Shown: positions 9,269-18,454, counted from the stretch's first letter. The stretch: DNA of 47,397 nucleotides from Bythopirellula sp. (GCA_028285205.1 JANQQA010000309.1:1-47397), one strand, 5' to 3'. Numbers and translations: made by a program. Notes: generated from the sequence alone by a model not told the origin.

Positions 9269-10711
9269 ATGCAAATCAAGAGTCGGTTCTTTCTTGTCGC
9301 ATTGTTGGTCGCTAGTCAGGCTGCCTGTCTTGGGTTTGGCGTGATTTGGGCGACCGGTTGGCTGTGGACAAGGTTCGAGGTCGTGGTCCACGAGCATGTG
9401 TCTGCCAAAGGGCAGGCGCTGGCCCACGAGTTGGCGCTCAAGACAGCCGAGTTGAACCTGAAAACTGTTGAACCAGGCACGGCCGATTGGGAACGCCTGC
9501 AAACCATGGTGCAATCGGTGATCATCCCGCACGATGGTTTTGTGTGCATCATGCGTCCCGACAGTGGTGCGATGGTCTGCCATCCCGATCTGGAGAAGGA
9601 TCCCGGTTTGCTACGGCTTTTCCCAGGCCGTTGTTTGCTGATGACTGAGGAGGGAGCTGCGCCGATTACATCGCTGGTCAATGAAGCGTCCGACGGCGAG
9701 TCGCACGTCGTGGTCGGCAAAGTGGAACTCGATGGCGAGTTGCACGCCTTCACTGGCTTTCGTCTGCCAGGTCTCAACGCGGTTCTGGCCGTTTATCAAT
9801 CGGACATCGCTATTGAGCAGTTCATCGCCTCGACCATTCGCCCCGTGATGCAAGTTGGATACGCACTAACGGCATTCATTGTTGGTGCGACAGGAATCAT
9901 CACGGTGTTCCTGATCAATCGCTACGAAGCGGGTCTGCTCGCCGCGAATCAGAAGTTGGAAAAGAAGGTCGAAGAACGAACTCGCTCATTGGTCCGAACG
10001 CGCAACGCGGTGATCTTCGGTCTGGCGAAACTTGCTGAGTCACGGGATTCCGACACGGGTCAGCATTTGGAGCGAATTCGTTCTTACGTGACGATCTTGG
10101 CATCGGAATTGGCCAAGACCAATCCAGAAATCGATCATCAGTACGTGGCTGATTTGGCCGTCGCGTCTTCGCTGCACGATATCGGCAAGGTGGGGATTCC
10201 TGACGCGGTGCTGCTGAAACCAGCAGGCCTGTCCGACAGCGAACGACAGGCGATGGAAATGCACACCGTCTTGGGCAGTGAGTGCTTGGCGGCAATTCGG
10301 CAGCAACTCGAGGAAGACGACTTCCTGGAGCTAGCGCAGCAGATCGCCGCGTCGCATCACGAACAGTGGGACGGCAGCGGCTATCCTCACGGGCTCGAAG
10401 GGAAGAAAATTCCGTTGGCGGCAAGAATCGTTGCCTTGGCTGACGTCTACGACGCATTGACCAGCGCACGCCCCTACAAAGACCCCAAATCGCATGCGGA
10501 AACGCGCGAATGGATCGCCAGTCGATACGCCAGCCATTTCGATCCCGTCGTCGTTGAAGCCTTCGTCGCGCGGGAACAAGAGTTCATCCGCATCAATCAG
10601 AGCTACTCCGATCTTGAGCCGAACAGCGGGGAGGCCGATCGTGATCCGTCAAGCGACAACACGTCCGCCCCTGCTGTGGACGAGACGCAGTTGGCCGGGT
10701 CGCCCGACTGA
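9269..10711 (+). CDS. Membrane-bound HD-GYP domain protein, probable cyclic-di-GMP phosphodiesterase
   Basis: A 480-residue signalling protein. A transmembrane segment (about 8-28) is followed by an extracytoplasmic sensor region of about 165 residues, a second transmembrane segment (about 195-215), a short coiled linker (KLEKKVEERTRSL), and the HD-GYP domain. The domain carries LHDIGK (H303, D304) and HHEQWDGSGYP (363-373), all intact, so c-di-GMP hydrolysis is expected. I chose ATG 9269 because a GGGGGG run precedes it and the hydrophobic segment starts there. A TTG at 9161 would add a polar 36-residue leader. The window also carries a c-di-GMP riboswitch candidate before the flp pilin gene. 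Confidence 0.93.
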   Translation: MQIKSRFFLVALLVASQAACLGFGVIWATGWLWTRFEVVVHEHVSAKGQALAHELALKTAELNLKTVEPGTADWERLQTMVQSVIIPHDGFVCIMRPDSGAMVCHPDLEKDPGLLRLFPGRCLLMTEEGAAPITSLVNEASDGESHVVVGKVELDGELHAFTGFRLPGLNAVLAVYQSDIAIEQFIASTIRPVMQVGYALTAFIVGATGIITVFLINRYEAGLLAANQKLEKKVEERTRSLVRTRNAVIFGLAKLAESRDSDTGQHLERIRSYVTILASELAKTNPEIDHQYVADLAVASSLHDIGKVGIPDAVLLKPAGLSDSERQAMEMHTVLGSECLAAIRQQLEEDDFLELAQQIAASHHEQWDGSGYPHGLEGKKIPLAARIVALADVYDALTSARPYKDPKSHAETREWIASRYASHFDPVVVEAFVAREQEFIRINQSYSDLEPNSGEADRDPSSDNTSAPAVDETQLAGSPD

Positions 10712-10731
10712 TTCCAATCAATCCGCCACGC

Positions 10732-11754
10732 CTATACTTCTTCGGCGAGGACTTCTGCCTCGTGCATGAGTTCTTCGACCTTCTTGCGAGAGCTGAAATA
10801 GAAGACCGCGCCTACGCCCGCGAATGAGTAGGTCATCGCTCGATACGTCAGCGCGACGATGCCACCGTCGCCCTTGGCGGCGCCCAACATCGTGTACAGA
10901 TAGTCCATTCCACCTTCCAGTACCCCCAGGCCTCCAGGAGTGGAAGGTAACGCCCCCGCCACTAAACCGGCTGGCACCACGGACGCATTCTGGAGGAAGG
11001 TCAGCTTACTGACCGGCAGGCCCATGCCAATCAGCCAGAACACCGAGATCAACAGACAGTGGGTGGCCAAAGCGAAACCGAACGCAGCGAACAGATAATG
11101 GCGACGGCTGCGATAAACTTCCACCGCGTCGATCAATCGCGTTAACGTATGACCGACCAGCGGCACGGCATCAACTAGGCGCCGCATTTGCTCGCCGGTT
11201 GCCAGTGGGCTCAACACGAATGCGAAGCCAAGTGTTCCCAGCGCTGCAGCAGTCCAGACTACCGTCTGCAATGACGTGAACACCTTGTCAGACTCGACGT
11301 GCTTGCCGCCATAGGCCAATCCCAGGCTTGCGACCAGCAACATCGCGTAGAGGCCGATAACACGGTCAATGAATACGGTCGCGACGGCTTCCGTCTTCTG
11401 CTCCGGTTGCTCGCGCGCGATGAATACCGCCTTGAACAGATCGCCACCGACACTGCCAGGGAAGAACTGATTGAGCATAAAGCCGAGCGAACCCAAACGA
11501 AAAGCGTCGCGAAGCCGAAACTCGAGCCCCAGTCCGCGTACGAGTAAGAACCAGCGCACAAAGCTAAAACAAAACGCACCGACCACCAGCGTTTGTGCCA
11601 CAAGCAAATACGACCAGTGTTTCTGATCGTTGAGAAGGCGCTGAAACCCGTCGGACGACTCGATGCGTCGATACAGAACTGCCAGAATGACGACCGCCAC
11701 CGCGACTTTCACGACTGTGAGCAGCTTCTTCAGCGGTGGCGAAATCGCGGGCAT
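10732..11754 (-). CDS. UPF0104 / lysylphosphatidylglycerol-synthase transmembrane-region protein
   Basis: An integral membrane protein of about 340 residues with some seven to eight hydrophobic helices. It belongs to the UPF0104 / LPG_synthase_TM family (the flippase-like membrane domain found alone). Recognisable segments are LNQFFPGSVGGDLFKA (about 95-110) and the late SVVPAGLVAGALPSTPGGLGVLEGG region, where the loop glycines are conserved. Members are proposed lipid or glycolipid transporters, and no substrate can be assigned. ATG 11754 was chosen over TTG 11760, which differs by only two residues. It is convergent with the HD-GYP gene (20 bp between stops). Confidence 0.88.
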   Translation of the reverse strand: MPAISPPLKKLLTVVKVAVAVVILAVLYRRIESSDGFQRLLNDQKHWSYLLVAQTLVVGAFCFSFVRWFLLVRGLGLEFRLRDAFRLGSLGFMLNQFFPGSVGGDLFKAVFIAREQPEQKTEAVATVFIDRVIGLYAMLLVASLGLAYGGKHVESDKVFTSLQTVVWTAAALGTLGFAFVLSPLATGEQMRRLVDAVPLVGHTLTRLIDAVEVYRSRRHYLFAAFGFALATHCLLISVFWLIGMGLPVSKLTFLQNASVVPAGLVAGALPSTPGGLGVLEGGMDYLYTMLGAAKGDGGIVALTYRAMTYSFAGVGAVFYFSSRKKVEELMHEAEVLAEEV

Positions 11755-11870
11755 GGGCAAGGCGGGGCATGCGGCGTTGACAACGAAAAACCGGGGTGGT
11801 AGTGTGACAGCTTATCGGGCGGCTGGCCAGATGGGTTAGATGGAGCCGCTCTGCAGGATGCACAATCCAC

Positions 11871-11943
11871 GGGGGATTAGCTCAGTTGGGAGAGCGTTTG
11901 GCTGGCAGCCAAAAGGTCAGCGGTTCGAGCCCGCTATCCTCCA
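11871..11943 (+). tRNA. tRNA-Ala(GGC)
   Basis: All four arms fold by eye. The acceptor is GGGGGAT with ATCCTCC, including the G3-U70 wobble pair that is the alanine identity element. The D arm is GCTC/GAGC, the anticodon stem TTTGG/CCAAA with loop CTGGCAG (anticodon GGC at 11904-11906), and the T arm AGCGG/CCGCT around TTCGAGC. The discriminator is A at 11943. CCA is not encoded. It stands alone. No copy of its 3' end was noticed nearby that would mark an integrated element. Confidence 0.97.
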
Positions 11944-12149
11944 CTTTTTGCAACAACTTAGGCGTTCGGAACTTAACGAAATCGGCTGATCTTCAGCCGT
12001 TCTGCCTCGCATTGAATTTTTGGCGTAGTCACTGCGCCAACAACGGAAATGCAGCGTCGACCTAACGAGTTCCCGCTTACTCTCTCCACATGCCCTCCGG
12101 GCAAGCTGTTGTACTCTTCACGCTCGACGGCAAACGTCACAGCATCTAA

Positions 12150-12653
12150 TTGGGCAAGCACGGCACAGACGAAAGTCAGGCCGCGTGCGCAGCCGTGCTC
12201 GCTGATCTGCAATTCGGGCGAGTGCCGAACCAACCAACCCGAATGTCAGTTGAACAACCCACTGACGGCCCGGCAGTTGGTGAGGTGGCGGATTGGTTCA
12301 TCGACACAGCTCGCACATACTATCGCAGGACCGATGGTATTGTCCTAGGGGTCAGTGCAATTCCCTGCCGTTCATATGGAGTGCCATCGTTAGAAGCAGA
12401 CTTCGATGGAGGCAGTGATATCGATGGTGCAGACTACCTGATTTGGCAGGTACACGCAGGAGCGTCTTCGGATCTCGAAGACTGGCAGACTGGCTACGGG
12501 GATCCGTTTTCGCGCCTCGCGGTGGCCCACCCGCTAGCTCACGGTCCAGTTACACATGCCGTTCCGGAGCCGGGAACCTTCGCACTGGCAGTCAGCAGCC
12601 TGTCAGTCTTTGTATTCGTGCGCCGAAATAGGCCTGTGACTTCAGACACCTAA
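12150..12653 (+). pseudogene. Remnant of a PEP-CTERM / dockerin-like exported protein
   Basis: This 167-codon frame has no signal peptide and no convincing start (TTG 12150 or ATG 12243, neither with a good ribosome-binding site). Its C-terminal half is clearly planctomycete PEP-CTERM material. A dockerin-like calcium loop reads DFDGGSDIDGADYLIWQ (typical form DFDGDGDVDGAD), then LEDWQTGYG, and the ending is VPEP, a hydrophobic stretch and FVRRNR. The upstream half matches nothing recognisable. I read it as the decayed 3' end of a longer PEP-CTERM gene just downstream of tRNA-Ala. A short functional protein is the alternative. Confidence 0.5.
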
Positions 12654-12785
12654 TGCCAACCAGCTACATTTGCAAAATCGGCGCTGGTTTCACGCTCCTT
12701 GACGGTATGATTTCGGACGACAGACTTCTTGAAGGGCTCGGATGCTCCAGCTGACCGTCTCGGTTGAGCGCGCGTTATGCTTTAT

Positions 12786-14150
12786 TTATCTTTCTACGCG
12801 CGCTCGATTGCCAGTCAGCGCCAATGAGAACTCGTTTCGTTGACGCGCCCCAGGGGTGCTGCGGCCGCGATCAATGTAGCGCTGAAAGAGCTTCGTCAGG
12901 CGGTCCACCATTGCCGCGTTGCCTTCCGCAACGTCGGTCGTTTCACTGAGGTCTGAATCGAGGTTAAATAGCTCCTTCTTACCGCTATCATGGAAGACTA
13001 ACTTCCAGGGGCCTTGACGAATTGCCAGACCGTACGGAGCTTGGTGGATAGTTGCCTCGCGGCGCGGTGTGGCGACATCGCCGAGCAGATACGACAACAT
13101 GCTAACACTGTCTTCGCCAGCATTCTCGGGTAGTTCGGTGTTCAACAGGTCGGCGCAAGTGGCGAGAATATCAGTCAGGCAGATAGTCTGATGGCACTCT
13201 GCACCTGACTTTATCTTTCCGGGCCATCGCGCAACGAATGGTTCGCGATGACCACCTTCGTAGATGCTGCCTTTTGCTTGTCGCAGCGGGGGGTAAGGAC
13301 GCTTCGCGGCGCCGTTGTCTCCCGTCGCGATAACCAATGTGTCGTCCGCGAGACCTTTGTGGTCCAATAGATCCAACAGTTGGCCCAACATATAATCTCC
13401 CTGAAATACCCAATCTCCGTATAGGCTTTCTTTTCCTTGTACGCCACTGCGGCCGACGAACTCCGTCGCTGGCACAATTGGTGTGTGAGGGGGACACGTA
13501 GGGAAGTAGAGAAAGAACGGTTTCTCCTCTGCCGATCGCTGTTGGATGTACTCGAGCGCTTTCTCAAGCATGAGTGGCTGATTGTCGACGGGCTCGACAT
13601 TGGCGATCACTGCATCTTGTTCGATTACAGTTCTGATGTTGCCTGCGTGGGTAAAGCCGCAGAAGTAGTCGAAGCCTATCGTCAGAGGGCCGTCGGCTAG
13701 CTTGGCGCCGACTGGCACTTTCTTTGGCGTGCCCGGTTTGCCATCTATCCAATTCAGTCCTAGGTGCCACTTACCAATACAAGCTGTGTGGTAGCCATGC
13801 ATTTGGAGCAGTGAGGCCACAGTCACTCTCTTGGAGGGAATAAGCGGCGGGTTATAGGTCTTTAGGACGCCAAATTGACCAATGCGCGAAGGGTAGCGGC
13901 CGGTCATCAGGCCGTACCTCGTGGGTGTGCAGTTTGACGCAGCGGAGTGCGCGTCGGTGAATCGCATGCCTTCACGCACTAATCGATCGAAATTCGGTGT
14001 CTTGAAAGGACTGTCCTCGCGAAAAGACGGCGGCTGTCCGTAGCCAATGTCATCAAACAAGACGAGGACGATATTCGGTTTTTCCGTCGTGCCCGCTGCA
14101 TGCACATACGTAGACAACAGAACAGCTGACAAGAACGACAGATATTTCAT
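12786..14150 (-). CDS. Secreted formylglycine-dependent sulfatase
   Basis: A 454-residue type I sulfatase with a signal peptide (about 1-18). Metal ligands begin at DD (33-34). The formylglycine motif is canonical, CTPTR at 74-78, followed by GLMTGRYPSR. GKWHLG (126-131) supplies the conserved Lys and His, and TGDNG appears late. It should hydrolyse sulfate esters, probably on an algal or other sulfated polysaccharide after conversion of the Cys by a formylglycine-generating enzyme encoded elsewhere. Its ATG overlaps the TGA of the MFS gene (ATGA at 14147-14150), so translation of the two is coupled. Confidence 0.94.
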   Translation of the reverse strand: MKYLSFLSAVLLSTYVHAAGTTEKPNIVLVLFDDIGYGQPPSFREDSPFKTPNFDRLVREGMRFTDAHSAASNCTPTRYGLMTGRYPSRIGQFGVLKTYNPPLIPSKRVTVASLLQMHGYHTACIGKWHLGLNWIDGKPGTPKKVPVGAKLADGPLTIGFDYFCGFTHAGNIRTVIEQDAVIANVEPVDNQPLMLEKALEYIQQRSAEEKPFFLYFPTCPPHTPIVPATEFVGRSGVQGKESLYGDWVFQGDYMLGQLLDLLDHKGLADDTLVIATGDNGAAKRPYPPLRQAKGSIYEGGHREPFVARWPGKIKSGAECHQTICLTDILATCADLLNTELPENAGEDSVSMLSYLLGDVATPRREATIHQAPYGLAIRQGPWKLVFHDSGKKELFNLDSDLSETTDVAEGNAAMVDRLTKLFQRYIDRGRSTPGARQRNEFSLALTGNRARVER

Positions 14151-15466
14151 GATTCGGTCCGAGATTGGGTCTTGAGTTCGTGGCGATAATCACGCGTCGT
14201 GCATAGGATTGCGATTCCAATCAATGCTGCCACTGAGGAGATGATCCAAATGATTCGGTAATCGATCGACGCGTTCGCAGGAACGTTCGCCCAATCGAGA
14301 GTTGGATTCACAGATTTCACTGCCCAGCCAACGGTGAGGAGCGCCGCTGTGCGTCCCGCTGCATAAAAACAGTTCACCGCCCCCGACAGCTGACCGATCA
14401 AGTCTGCCGGATAGTACTCTGACATGTACGCTTTGTGCGAAACCTCCAAGAGCATGTCTCCAATGCCAAAGACCAGTGCCGCGACGATGAGGCCTCGCAC
14501 ATCGACGCTGAAGTATCCAATGGCGCAGCCCGCTATAAGTAGTAGAAAGGCAACCTGAAGCACGCGATTCTTCGCAAACCGCTCCGCCATCAATCCGAGA
14601 GGAACTCCACCCACCAGTGCGATGAACGGCATCCACCCCCACGAAGATCCAAACTCTTGCTCGCTGAGTTGCAGCGTATGGTATGCGAAGAGCGCTACCG
14701 ATCCTACGACCGCGGTGCGAGCAAACGCACGTAAGAAGTAGGCGCAGGCGATACGGGGCAACATGGGCTGGTCAAAAAAATCAGAGATATATCTTCGCAG
14801 CGAAAGCTGGGGACGCGATTGGCGAACGATTGGCTTTTCTTGAAGAAAGAACGCTGCCAGCGCGACGAATAGAAGCTGGCACATTGCGGCGGCGGCGTAG
14901 ACGGGCAGACCATACCGACTGTCGCCGTGAGAATCTCGATAAGCTTCGACCATTGGCATACCCACGAATAGCACGAGCAGGAAGCCTGTGTTCTCCGCGG
15001 CCTTTACCAGACCGAGGGCGAAAGTGCGCTGCTCGGGAGGGACTAAGTCTGCAAGTAGAGGTTGATCGGAGCCGTTAATCACATCTTGAAATAACTGCAG
15101 CACGACCACAATCAGCACCAGTACTGCGAACGAGGTTACGAAGGGAATCGCAACCAGCGAACAGGCGACGATTGGTCCTGCAACCACCAGGAAAACAGCG
15201 CGTCGGCCGATGCGCGTCCAAACGTGATCACTGAGTAGGCCTACTAGCGGTTGTGCGATGAAGCCGAACGCCGGGTTGATAGCCAGGACCCAGAACACAA
15301 GATTCGGGTCACGGGTGAATAATGCCAAAGTGAGTGGAAGCAGATTGACGCTAACCGCTTCGGTGACACTAGCACCGAAGAAGATGCTGCAGAGAACTGC
15401 CCCGCGCCGAGCGGTGAGCTTTTCGCGAGTGGCGGGTTCGGTAAGCGGGAGAGTAGTGGAGTCCAT
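14147..15466 (-). CDS. MFS transporter, GPH/SLC45-like sugar transporter type
   Basis: A 439-residue, 12-helix major facilitator. The loop between helices 2 and 3 reads PLVGLLSDHVWTRIGRR, which resembles the glycoside-pentoside-hexuronide and SLC45/sucrose symporters rather than drug exporters. This suggests uptake of a sugar or glycoside, which suits its position between two sulfatase genes. Start ATG 15466 has GAAG upstream. A GTG at 15490 would add eight residues. The stop overlaps the start of the downstream sulfatase by ATGA, a classical coupled pair. Substrate specificity is not readable. Confidence 0.9.
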   Translation of the reverse strand: MDSTTLPLTEPATREKLTARRGAVLCSIFFGASVTEAVSVNLLPLTLALFTRDPNLVFWVLAINPAFGFIAQPLVGLLSDHVWTRIGRRAVFLVVAGPIVACSLVAIPFVTSFAVLVLIVVVLQLFQDVINGSDQPLLADLVPPEQRTFALGLVKAAENTGFLLVLFVGMPMVEAYRDSHGDSRYGLPVYAAAAMCQLLFVALAAFFLQEKPIVRQSRPQLSLRRYISDFFDQPMLPRIACAYFLRAFARTAVVGSVALFAYHTLQLSEQEFGSSWGWMPFIALVGGVPLGLMAERFAKNRVLQVAFLLLIAGCAIGYFSVDVRGLIVAALVFGIGDMLLEVSHKAYMSEYYPADLIGQLSGAVNCFYAAGRTAALLTVGWAVKSVNPTLDWANVPANASIDYRIIWIISSVAALIGIAILCTTRDYRHELKTQSRTES

Positions 15467-15541
15467 CCGGATTCTTCGCAACGACGGCACCAGTTACGCG
15501 CGGTCCGCGTCCTCCACGAAACCCAACGCGCGTGACTTCTG

Positions 15542-16900
15542 TTAGCTTTCCAAAGTCGGGATGGCGCAGTTCGATTGAACTGTTTCGGTCGGACGTAGCA
15601 CCGGCCCGTCTAGGAGCGCGTCACTAGTATCCACCATCCACTCCCGGAGCCGAGCCCGACAGGACGCAATTGTCTTTGCAAACGCTGGATCGTCGATGAG
15701 GTTGACTTTTTCGTGCGGATCGGAAGCGAGATCATAAAACTCTTCCTCAGGTCGATGGGTCCACAGCGACTCATCGTCGATGTTTGCTTGACGCGAGGGT
15801 GAGTTGTAGACATCGCTAGGTAGCACCAGCATCGGGCGCTCGGCAAAGTTGCGAATATACTTGTAGCGATCAGTCCGCAGGCAACGAATCGGGTCGTAAT
15901 GCTCATGATAGGTCTTCTCAGCGTATATCACATCGCTCTGTGATCCGTTCTCCTGAGAACCACGCAGAAGAGACAATCGGCTACTACCTTGGATTGTTTC
16001 AGGTATTGGTGCACCGGCCGCGTCAAGGAGCGTCGGTGCTACATCAACGTTGGAAACGAGCGAATCCGAACACGTCCCTGGTTCAATGTGACCCGGCCAC
16101 CGAGCGAGGCAAGCGACGTGGATTCCCGGGTCGTAGAGGGTTCCTTTGGCACGCTGAAAAGGAAGGCCGTGGTCGGCCGTAAAAAGGACTAACGTATTCT
16201 CGGCGAGATCGGAATCATCGAGTGCCTTGAGAACTCGAGCAACACCGTTATCAACAGCCATAATCGAGCGATTCAGCTTGACGAATTCGCGTCTGGTCGC
16301 CTCGTTGTCGGGCAAGTACTCAGGCAGCGCTAATCCATTTAGTTCTTCCTCCTCAGACGCAGAGTCAGCCGGGCTCGTGTCACGAAATGGTCGGTGAACC
16401 TCCCAGAAACCAACATGCAGGTAGAAAGGAGAGTTTCTAGGTGCTTGATGTTGAAGCCATTTCGCTGCCCGCTCACTTGCTATTTCAGCGTAGCCCTCAG
16501 GCGAAGAGTCCAACGTGCTCACGTCGTCAGAAACGGAGTCGAATGCTGATAGCGTCCATTCGTGCAAATGCCAAATACCAAACAATGTCGTGTGGTATCC
16601 ATGAGCACGGAGCAATTCAGGTAGCAACTGCTCATCTTCGTTGAGCTTCCAACCCCAGTTCGCAAGGCCGTGTTGACCATTGGAATGCGGGTATCGACCG
16701 GTGACAAACGAGGAGCGGCTCTGGCTGCAGCCAGGGGACGAGACGAAATATCGATCTAGCCTGAGGCTTTCTTGTGCGAATTGATTCAGCGTCGGAGTGC
16801 GATCGCTCGCTCGTCCGTACGGCCCAATGTGGCATCCCAAATCGTGGGAAATCAGCACGACGATGTTTGGAGGCCGATTGGAACTTCTGCTTATAGACAT
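15542..16900 (-). CDS. Sulfatase-family protein, sulfoglucosamine-sulfohydrolase-like, with altered active-site motifs
   Basis: A 452-residue member of the alkaline-phosphatase-like sulfatase family with no signal peptide in this reading. It begins directly with PPNIVVLISHD, as in the SGSH-like subfamily. The active-site motif is CSQSR (58-62): the Cys and Arg remain but the Pro of CxPxR is Gln. In the second motif, GIWHLH replaces GKWHxG, so the usual Lys is absent, although the His remains (H111). TADHG and EEFYDLASDP are intact. Activity therefore depends on whether the formylglycine-generating enzyme accepts a Gln at that position. It is the first structural gene after the regulator (137 bp away), followed by the MFS gene. 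Confidence 0.88.
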   Translation of the reverse strand: MSISRSSNRPPNIVVLISHDLGCHIGPYGRASDRTPTLNQFAQESLRLDRYFVSSPGCSQSRSSFVTGRYPHSNGQHGLANWGWKLNEDEQLLPELLRAHGYHTTLFGIWHLHEWTLSAFDSVSDDVSTLDSSPEGYAEIASERAAKWLQHQAPRNSPFYLHVGFWEVHRPFRDTSPADSASEEEELNGLALPEYLPDNEATRREFVKLNRSIMAVDNGVARVLKALDDSDLAENTLVLFTADHGLPFQRAKGTLYDPGIHVACLARWPGHIEPGTCSDSLVSNVDVAPTLLDAAGAPIPETIQGSSRLSLLRGSQENGSQSDVIYAEKTYHEHYDPIRCLRTDRYKYIRNFAERPMLVLPSDVYNSPSRQANIDDESLWTHRPEEEFYDLASDPHEKVNLIDDPAFAKTIASCRARLREWMVDTSDALLDGPVLRPTETVQSNCAIPTLES

Positions 16901-17037
16901 GCAAAGACTGCTACGTGAGGCGAAACCGATGAAGTCGACAAGAGTTTAGCAAGCAATTCTCGGTCGTGATACTACTCTCGATGCCGGCAAGTAAGCTAGC
17001 AGTGGAGAGTATTGAGTTATTCTATGTTCCGAAGGGA

Positions 17038-18222
17038 CTAAGTCAGGTGACGGCCGCAAGACTCGCGGACGACCAGTTCGAAATCGAGTAGTACATCGCG
17101 TGACGGCAGCTTGGGATTCGCAATGCGTTGCAACATCAACTCAACGGCCATCATGCCGATCTTCGCGCAAGGTTGCCGAATGGTTGTCAACGGCACGGAA
17201 AGCGCACTGGCATATTTCACGTCGCCAACACCGACGACACGGACATCATCCGGAACCCGCAGTCCCAATTGGATGAGATCTCGCATCAATTGGCTGGCTG
17301 TGTAGTCGTTATGGCAGATGTATGCATCCGCCGGGCCGGACTCAACCAACTGCCGTACCGTCTCTACGTCGATGTCATCCACTTCGTCGATCAGGTGAGT
17401 CCATGCTTTTTCCGGAATGATGTCGTGCTGAAAAAGAGCCTCTCGATAGCCGGCAATTCTCGCGTCCACGGTCGGTGAGGCCCCGCGATGAGCGATAAAG
17501 TCAATTCTTCGACATCCCCGTCGAACCAAATGCTCTGCCAACAGGTATCCCACGCGTCGATTGTCTATTCCTACCAGGTCGTATTTGCTCCGCTCTGGAA
17601 ACTGTTTGAAGTCGCTATCGATCAACACTACGGGAATGCCAGCTTGCTCCAACGCTTCGATAACGCGAAGATTCACGTCTTCCATTCCAGCAACAAGTTC
17701 CAATGGTTGAAAGAACACTCCTGCGACGCGCTGCTCAATTAAGCGGTGGCACGTCCTCTCGACCGCTAGTGCTCGACCTTCTGATTGCTCGCTATGAATC
17801 TGTCCCCAGTTGAGTTCATAGTTATTGTCAGAAACCGATTTCGCCAACTGATTGCAGATCGGCTCAAACACTTCCCCTTGCCCCAATCCCGTGACTAATA
17901 GGCCAAGCTCGCGTCGCTCAGTTGTCGCGGTATGGCGCACAAATGTGCCTGATCCGTGTCGCCTTTCGACCAATCCGTTGACTTCCAAGTCCTTTAGAGC
18001 ACGTGCGGCGGTCGGTCTGGAAACCTTAAACCGTTCAACCAACCGAGTTTCGCTGGGGACTTTCTCGCCGTAACGATAATGCCCAGCGAGGATCTCCGCG
18101 CGCAGCGACTCGTAGATCCTGCGGTGCTTATGCACGCCCGTGTTCGGATCGGGAGTCCCCTGGACCACCGACTGGGAGGGGTGATTTGAAGTTGTAAAAT
18201 CGAGTGACTTGGAGTTTGACAT
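17038..18222 (-). CDS. GntR-HTH / LacI-type ligand-binding transcriptional regulator (AraR-like)
   Basis: A regulator of about 394 residues. The N-terminal winged helix-turn-helix is of GntR type (IYESLRAEILAG, then KVPSETRLVERF, VSRPTAARAL and RRHGSGTFV). It is joined to a periplasmic-binding-protein-like LacI/GalR ligand domain containing LGLLVTG, GIPVVLID, VGIDNRRVGYLLAEHL and PLTTIRQP. This architecture is that of AraR and relatives, which are sugar-responsive repressors. It lies immediately upstream of, and co-oriented with, the sulfatase, MFS and sulfatase genes and divergent from PEP-CTERM genes. ATG 18222 is taken; GTG 18234 is an alternative four codons upstream. Confidence 0.93.
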   Translation of the reverse strand: MSNSKSLDFTTSNHPSQSVVQGTPDPNTGVHKHRRIYESLRAEILAGHYRYGEKVPSETRLVERFKVSRPTAARALKDLEVNGLVERRHGSGTFVRHTATTERRELGLLVTGLGQGEVFEPICNQLAKSVSDNNYELNWGQIHSEQSEGRALAVERTCHRLIEQRVAGVFFQPLELVAGMEDVNLRVIEALEQAGIPVVLIDSDFKQFPERSKYDLVGIDNRRVGYLLAEHLVRRGCRRIDFIAHRGASPTVDARIAGYREALFQHDIIPEKAWTHLIDEVDDIDVETVRQLVESGPADAYICHNDYTASQLMRDLIQLGLRVPDDVRVVGVGDVKYASALSVPLTTIRQPCAKIGMMAVELMLQRIANPKLPSRDVLLDFELVVRESCGRHLT

Positions 18223-18353
18223 CTTCGTATTCACTCACGGCGAGCTGGTTGCCGGGGGACGTCGTCTTGCAACGCGGCAAGTAATGAGCTGGAAGCACAA
18301 ATAGTCGCTTCCGTTCGAAATCGCATCTGCGACGAAGACACGCATCGACCCAC

Positions 18354-18365
18354 TTGTTTATACAA
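18354..18365. promoter_or_regulatory. Candidate operator TTGT-N4-ACAA for the GntR/LacI regulator
   Basis: TTGTTTATACAA is an inverted repeat with TTGT/ACAA arms and a 4-bp centre, 132 bp upstream of the regulator start. The arm sequence and spacing resemble what I recall of AraR operators. On the minus strand it falls just downstream of a promoter-like pair, TTGATG (18391-18396) and TAAAGA (18369-18374), with 16 bp between them. Binding there would block transcription of the regulator gene itself and perhaps of the co-oriented genes. A 12-bp palindrome can occur by chance. Confidence 0.4.
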
Positions 18366-18368
18366 CTA

Positions 18369-18396
18369 TCTTTACACATCCTTCACTATGCATCAA
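18369..18396 (-). promoter_or_regulatory. Possible promoter of the regulator gene
   Basis: On the minus strand TTGATG is followed after 16 bp by TAAAGA, a plausible sigma-70-like pair in an AT-rich stretch that stands out from its GC-rich surroundings. It is oriented towards the regulator gene and is followed directly by the TTGT-N4-ACAA palindrome. Confidence 0.35.
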
Positions 18397-18424
18397 TAGT
18401 CGTCACAAAAATATCACAAAATAC

Positions 18425-18454
18425 TTGACAACCAAACAGCACTCCGCGTACGCT
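18425..18454 (+). promoter_or_regulatory. Possible promoter towards the PEP-CTERM genes
   Basis: TTGACA at 18425-18430 matches the -35 consensus. It is followed after 18 bp by TACGCT (18449-18454), a weak -10. If used, it would give a 5' leader of more than 300 nt before the PEP-CTERM gene at 18777, and that leader contains an 8-bp inverted repeat. Support is limited to the sequence match. Confidence 0.25.

Noticed and set aside
11871..18222. Integrated element bounded by tRNA-Ala
   Set aside because: No integrase gene and no direct repeat of the tRNA 3' end were seen in the window.
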